A DNA stretch of 64,000 bases from Streptomyces xanthochromogenes (lineage in GTDB: Bacteria > Actinomycetota > Actinomycetes > Streptomycetales > Streptomycetaceae). Positions 61,157 through 64,000 of the stretch are shown here, piece after piece. Within the stretch, counting starts at the first letter, position 1. Each line of letters opens with the position of its first letter. The stretch is from assembly GCF_014650455.1 (NCBI RefSeq), contig NZ_BMUZ01000003.1, positions 1-64,000 on the forward strand, given 5' to 3'. The notes under the pieces were generated by a model. It was given only the letters and a program-made list of their open reading frames with translations, did not search any database and had not been told where the DNA came from. Both the position numbers and the translations under genes were made by a program.

Positions 61157-63268
61157 TCACCCCTCCCCAGAACTGGCCCTCTCCGCTCCGCGCTCGCGTC
61201 GGCTCAGGGTTCCCGGCCACCACGCCTTGGGTCCGATGTCGTGCACCAGGGCCGGTACGAGCAGGGACCGCACGACCAGCGTGTCCAGCAGCACCCCGAA
61301 CGCCACGATGAACGCGATCTGCACGAGGAAGGCGAGCGGGATCACCGCGAGCGCGGCGAAGGTCGCGGCGAGCACCACACCGGCAGAGGTGATCACGCCG
61401 CCGGTAGCCACCAGCGCCCTGAGGATGCCCTCCCGTACGCCATGCTTCAACGACTCCTCCCTGGCCCGGGACATGAGGAAGATGTTGTAGTCCACGCCGA
61501 GCGCGACTAGGAAGACGAATCCGTACAGCGGGACGGAGGCGTCGGTCCCGGTGAAGTCGAAGACGTACCGGAACACGAGCGATGAAATGCCCAGCGTGGC
61601 AAGGAAGTTGAGGGCCACCGTCGCCACCAGGAGCAGCGGCATGAGGAGCGAGCGCAGCAGAGCGACAAGGATGATCAGGATGATGACCAGCACGACAGGC
61701 ATGATCAGCGTGCGATCGTGCTCGGCCGTGCGCTGGGTGTCGTACTGCTGGGCGGTGTAGCCGCCCACCAATGCGTCGGCGCCTTCGACGGAGTGGAGCG
61801 CGGGACGAAGACGGGAGATGGTCGCCTTGGCCGCGTCGCTGTCGGCCGGGTCTCTCAGGGTGACGTCCACGCGTACCTTTCCGTCCACGACGCGGGCGGG
61901 CCCGCCGGGTCGGCCTTGCTCGCCCAGGACTTGGGCGTCTGCGACGCCGTCGGTGGCCTTGGCCCGGGCGATGATCTGGTCCTGGCTGCCGGCGTGGGCG
62001 ATCACCACGGCCGGGTTGCCGGAGCCGCCGGGAAAGTGGTCGGCGAGGGTGGCCTGGGCGGAGACCGACGGCGCGTCGTTGACGAAGATCTCGTCCAGGG
62101 GCACGCCCTTGGAGTTCAGCGTGGGAGCGAAGGCGGCGCAGGCAAGCAGCCCCAGCAGGGCGACGGCCCAGATCTTGCGCGGCGTCCTTTCCACTCGACG
62201 GGCGATGCGGCGCCAGACGCCGTGCCCGCCGCCTCCTGCTTCGGCAGCGCGGGGGCGGGCCGGCCAGTAAGCGGCGTTGCCGAGGAGCACCAGGACAGCG
62301 GGCAGGAAGGTGAGCGTGCTCAGTACCGCGCAGACGATGCCGATGGCACCGACCGGGCCGAGCGCGCGGTTGTTGGTGAGATCGCTCAACAGCAGGGCGA
62401 GCAGACCCAGCACGACAGTCGCCGCACTGGCGGTGATCGCGCCGGCGGACCGCCGCAGAGCGGCGCGCATCGCGGTGAACCGGTCGGTGGCGGAGGCTAG
62501 TTCTTCGCGGAAGCGGGCGGTGAGGAGGAGGGCGTAGTCGGTGGCGGCGCCGATCACGAGGATCGAGAGAATGCCCTGCACCTGTCCGTCGACGCGTACG
62601 GACCCGTGGTCGGCGAGTGCGTAGACGACCGCACAGGCCGCACCGAGGGCGAACACTGCGCCGAGGATGATGACGAAGGGCAGCAGGACGCTGCGGTAGA
62701 CCAGCAGCAGGATCACCAGGACGGCGATCAGAGCGACGACGAGCAGTATGCCGTCGATGCCTTTGAAGGCGCCGACGAGGTCGGCCTGGCTGGCGGCCGG
62801 TCCGGCGATGGCGACTGTTGTTCCGGTGACTGCGGCTGCCTTGTTCCTGACCGCGTCCAGGGTGGCCTGGAGGTCGTCCCCGAGGTCGGGGCGCAGTTGC
62901 ACCACGCCCTGGAGGGCCTGACGGTCGCTGGAGGGCAGAGCCGGTGTCGCCTGGCCCACCACGCCCGGCGCGCCTTGGAGCGATGCGAGCGCGCGGGTGG
63001 CCTGGGCCTGCTGATCGGCACCGAGCTGACCCTTGCCGGGGGCGGTCCATACGACGATGGCGGGCAGGCTCTCGTTCTGCTGGAACGCCCGCTGTGCGCC
63101 GATCACTTGGGTCGACTCGGCGTTGCGCGGCAGGAATGCGGCTTGGTCATTGGTCGCGACTTGGCCGAGCCGTCCGGCGTAGGGGCCGAGTGTGCCGCCG
63201 ATGGCAAGCCAGATGATCAGCAGCGCCAGCGGCACGAGCCAGCGGGCGCCTCGCGAGGTGCGGAACAT
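61157..63268 (-). CDS. MMPL-family membrane transporter
   Basis: 703 residues, ATG 63268 (GGGAGA just upstream). RND/MMPL layout: helix 1 (WLVPLALLIIWLAIGGTLGP), a periplasm-facing loop (about 35-165, PRNAESTQVIGAQRAF), then helices with DGILLVVALIAVLVILLLVY, ILVIGAATDYALLLTARFRE (the conserved GAATDY with Asp-Tyr proton-relay residues) and a repeat of the same unit in the second half (YGFVFLVALGVDYNIFLMSR, with GVDYN). MMPL proteins export lipids or drugs using proton flow. The gene is 141 bases from a MarR gene on the same strand, which probably represses it. Confidence 0.92.
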   Translation of the reverse strand: MFRTSRGARWLVPLALLIIWLAIGGTLGPYAGRLGQVATNDQAAFLPRNAESTQVIGAQRAFQQNESLPAIVVWTAPGKGQLGADQQAQATRALASLQGAPGVVGQATPALPSSDRQALQGVVQLRPDLGDDLQATLDAVRNKAAAVTGTTVAIAGPAASQADLVGAFKGIDGILLVVALIAVLVILLLVYRSVLLPFVIILGAVFALGAACAVVYALADHGSVRVDGQVQGILSILVIGAATDYALLLTARFREELASATDRFTAMRAALRRSAGAITASAATVVLGLLALLLSDLTNNRALGPVGAIGIVCAVLSTLTFLPAVLVLLGNAAYWPARPRAAEAGGGGHGVWRRIARRVERTPRKIWAVALLGLLACAAFAPTLNSKGVPLDEIFVNDAPSVSAQATLADHFPGGSGNPAVVIAHAGSQDQIIARAKATDGVADAQVLGEQGRPGGPARVVDGKVRVDVTLRDPADSDAAKATISRLRPALHSVEGADALVGGYTAQQYDTQRTAEHDRTLIMPVVLVIILIILVALLRSLLMPLLLVATVALNFLATLGISSLVFRYVFDFTGTDASVPLYGFVFLVALGVDYNIFLMSRAREESLKHGVREGILRALVATGGVITSAGVVLAATFAALAVIPLAFLVQIAFIVAFGVLLDTLVVRSLLVPALVHDIGPKAWWPGTLSRRERGAERASSGEG

Positions 63269-63297
63269 GCTTCTCCCAAGGACAGCGGCCAAAAAGA

Positions 63298-63326
63298 CTC
63301 AATGAAAAAGTATCTCAATGATTGAG
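63298..63326. promoter_or_regulatory. probable MarR operator upstream of the transporter gene
   Basis: A perfect palindrome CTCAAT-G-ATTGAG (63314-63326), with a further CTCAATG direct copy at 63298-63304, 16 bases away. It lies between the transporter start (63268) and the end of the MarR gene (63410) in AT-richer DNA, the expected place for an operator and promoter. Confidence 0.65.
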
Positions 63327-63409
63327 CTAGTTGGCGGAGCAGGTAGTTACGTCCTCACCTTCGGCCGTCGCGCACAGGTTGGATGCAGGTCGGCGAGAAG
63401 GTCTCGGGG

Positions 63410-63916
63410 CTACCTTTGCCGCCGGTCGGTCAGTTCCGCGTTGAGGCTGTCGAGGAAGGTCAGCACCACGGCCATGTCGTCCTCGGTGAAGGTGCTCCGC
63501 ACGCGTTCCGCGGCCTCCGCGAGCGGGCTGAAGTACGACCGGGCCCGCGTCTGCGCGCCGGGCAGATAGCGCAGGTGGACAACGCGCCGATCCGCACTCT
63601 CGCGTACCCGCGCGATGTGCCCCGCCCGTTCGAGCCGGTCGACGCACGCCGTCACGGCCCCGGAGGTGATCCCCAGGTGCCGGCGCAGCGCGCCCGGAGT
63701 GACGGGCTCTGTGGAATCGAGGATCGCGGAGAGCGCTTGGACGTCGGTCGGATGAAGCTGCTGACCTGCCGCGAACCCGTGCACCAGTTGGTTGATCTCT
63801 CCATTGAGACGACGCAACTGAACGGCAAGCGCCTGGAGATCCGGGTGCGGGGCATGCCCGGGCTCCCGATCCCCTGTTCCCGTACTCGCGCGGATCTGAT
63901 CATCACGGCTGTCCAC
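63410..63916 (-). CDS. MarR-family transcriptional regulator
   Basis: 168 residues from a GTG at 63916. MarR core: QALAVQLRRLNGEINQLVHG, DVQALSAILDSTEPVTPGAL, RRHLGITSGAVTACVDRLER (HTH), AGHIARVRESADRRVVHLRY (wing with R-x-x-D-R-R), then dimer helices. It probably senses a substrate of the MMPL exporter and controls the operator downstream. A CTCAAT palindrome in the gap supports this. The gene may also be cotranscribed with the exporter. Confidence 0.9.
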   Translation of the reverse strand: MDSRDDQIRASTGTGDREPGHAPHPDLQALAVQLRRLNGEINQLVHGFAAGQQLHPTDVQALSAILDSTEPVTPGALRRHLGITSGAVTACVDRLERAGHIARVRESADRRVVHLRYLPGAQTRARSYFSPLAEAAERVRSTFTEDDMAVVLTFLDSLNAELTDRRQR

Positions 63917-64000
63917 CCGGTCACCCTATCCGCGCCGTCGCAGCGCCAAGGGCCGTCCCGTCACTGGCCGCTGGGAGGTACCTGCCTCGCACGGGCGCCA

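Overview
The window is high-GC actinobacterial DNA. GTG and TTG starts are frequent, codon third positions are almost all G or C, and the gene families (AmaP/Asp23 cluster, SpoIIE-type PP2C phosphatases, NB-ARC/TPR regulators, DUF4157 effectors, M4 protease, CsbD) are typical of Streptomyces or a close relative. The many insertion-sequence fragments, broken genes and orphan secreted proteins suggest an accessory or chromosome-arm region rather than core chromosome.

Layout. 1-8.5 kb: a transposase tail, a GNAT acetyltransferase, a secreted lytic transglycosylase-like protein, a small secreted protein, a frameshifted XRE/NB-ARC/TPR regulator, an exported protein, a membrane-anchored PP2C phosphatase and a transposase remnant. 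8.5-15 kb: two VOC proteins (one divergent from a MarR repressor, with two perfect operator palindromes between them), a YcaQ-like winged-helix gene broken by three frameshifts, a lipoprotein hydrolase and a broken HTH-TOBE regulator. 15.1-20.2 kb: an envelope-stress block. A leftward operon (Asp23, small membrane protein, DUF6286-like, AmaP, YihY) faces a rightward operon (ECF sigma factor, a zinc anti-sigma/Asp23-like fusion, a third small Asp23-like protein). 20.5-29.3 kb: a membrane-anchored HTH protein, several small secreted proteins, one carrying the N-terminal signature of insect OS-D chemosensory proteins, a large beta-propeller-like protein, a NUDIX hydrolase and a cupin. 29-42.7 kb: an eCIS-type DUF4157 remnant and an intact DUF4157 effector, DinB, PRC-barrel and DUF4232 proteins, an M4 metalloprotease, an IS graveyard, DUF2087 and GNAT genes. 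42.7-52.6 kb: immunity-like small genes, a Ser/Thr kinase with a helical repeat tail, broken MBL and LysR genes, and a serine hydrolase. 52.6-59.5 kb: a partner-switching block (PP2C phosphatase with PAS/GAF, B12-binding photoreceptor-like protein, STAS, MarR, then a leftward RsbW-like kinase and second STAS), a remnant of a SigB/F/G-type sigma factor, CsbD and a small membrane protein. 60-64 kb: hypothetical genes, an IstB remnant and a MarR-MMPL exporter unit.

How the parts work together. Two envelope/stress-signalling modules dominate. The Asp23/AmaP block probably forms a membrane-anchored envelope-stress scaffold under an ECF sigma factor with a zinc-dependent anti-sigma factor. The 52.6-58.6 kb block has all the parts of an RsbU-RsbV-RsbW partner switch plus a cobalamin domain with the W-x9-EH motif of CarH-type light sensors, but the nearest sigma gene is decayed, so the switch must act elsewhere or is itself being lost.

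Caveat: at least eight genes carry frameshifts. Either this is a decaying region or the assembly contains indel errors. Positions of frameshifts are read from the sequence and are accurate to roughly 10-20 bases.
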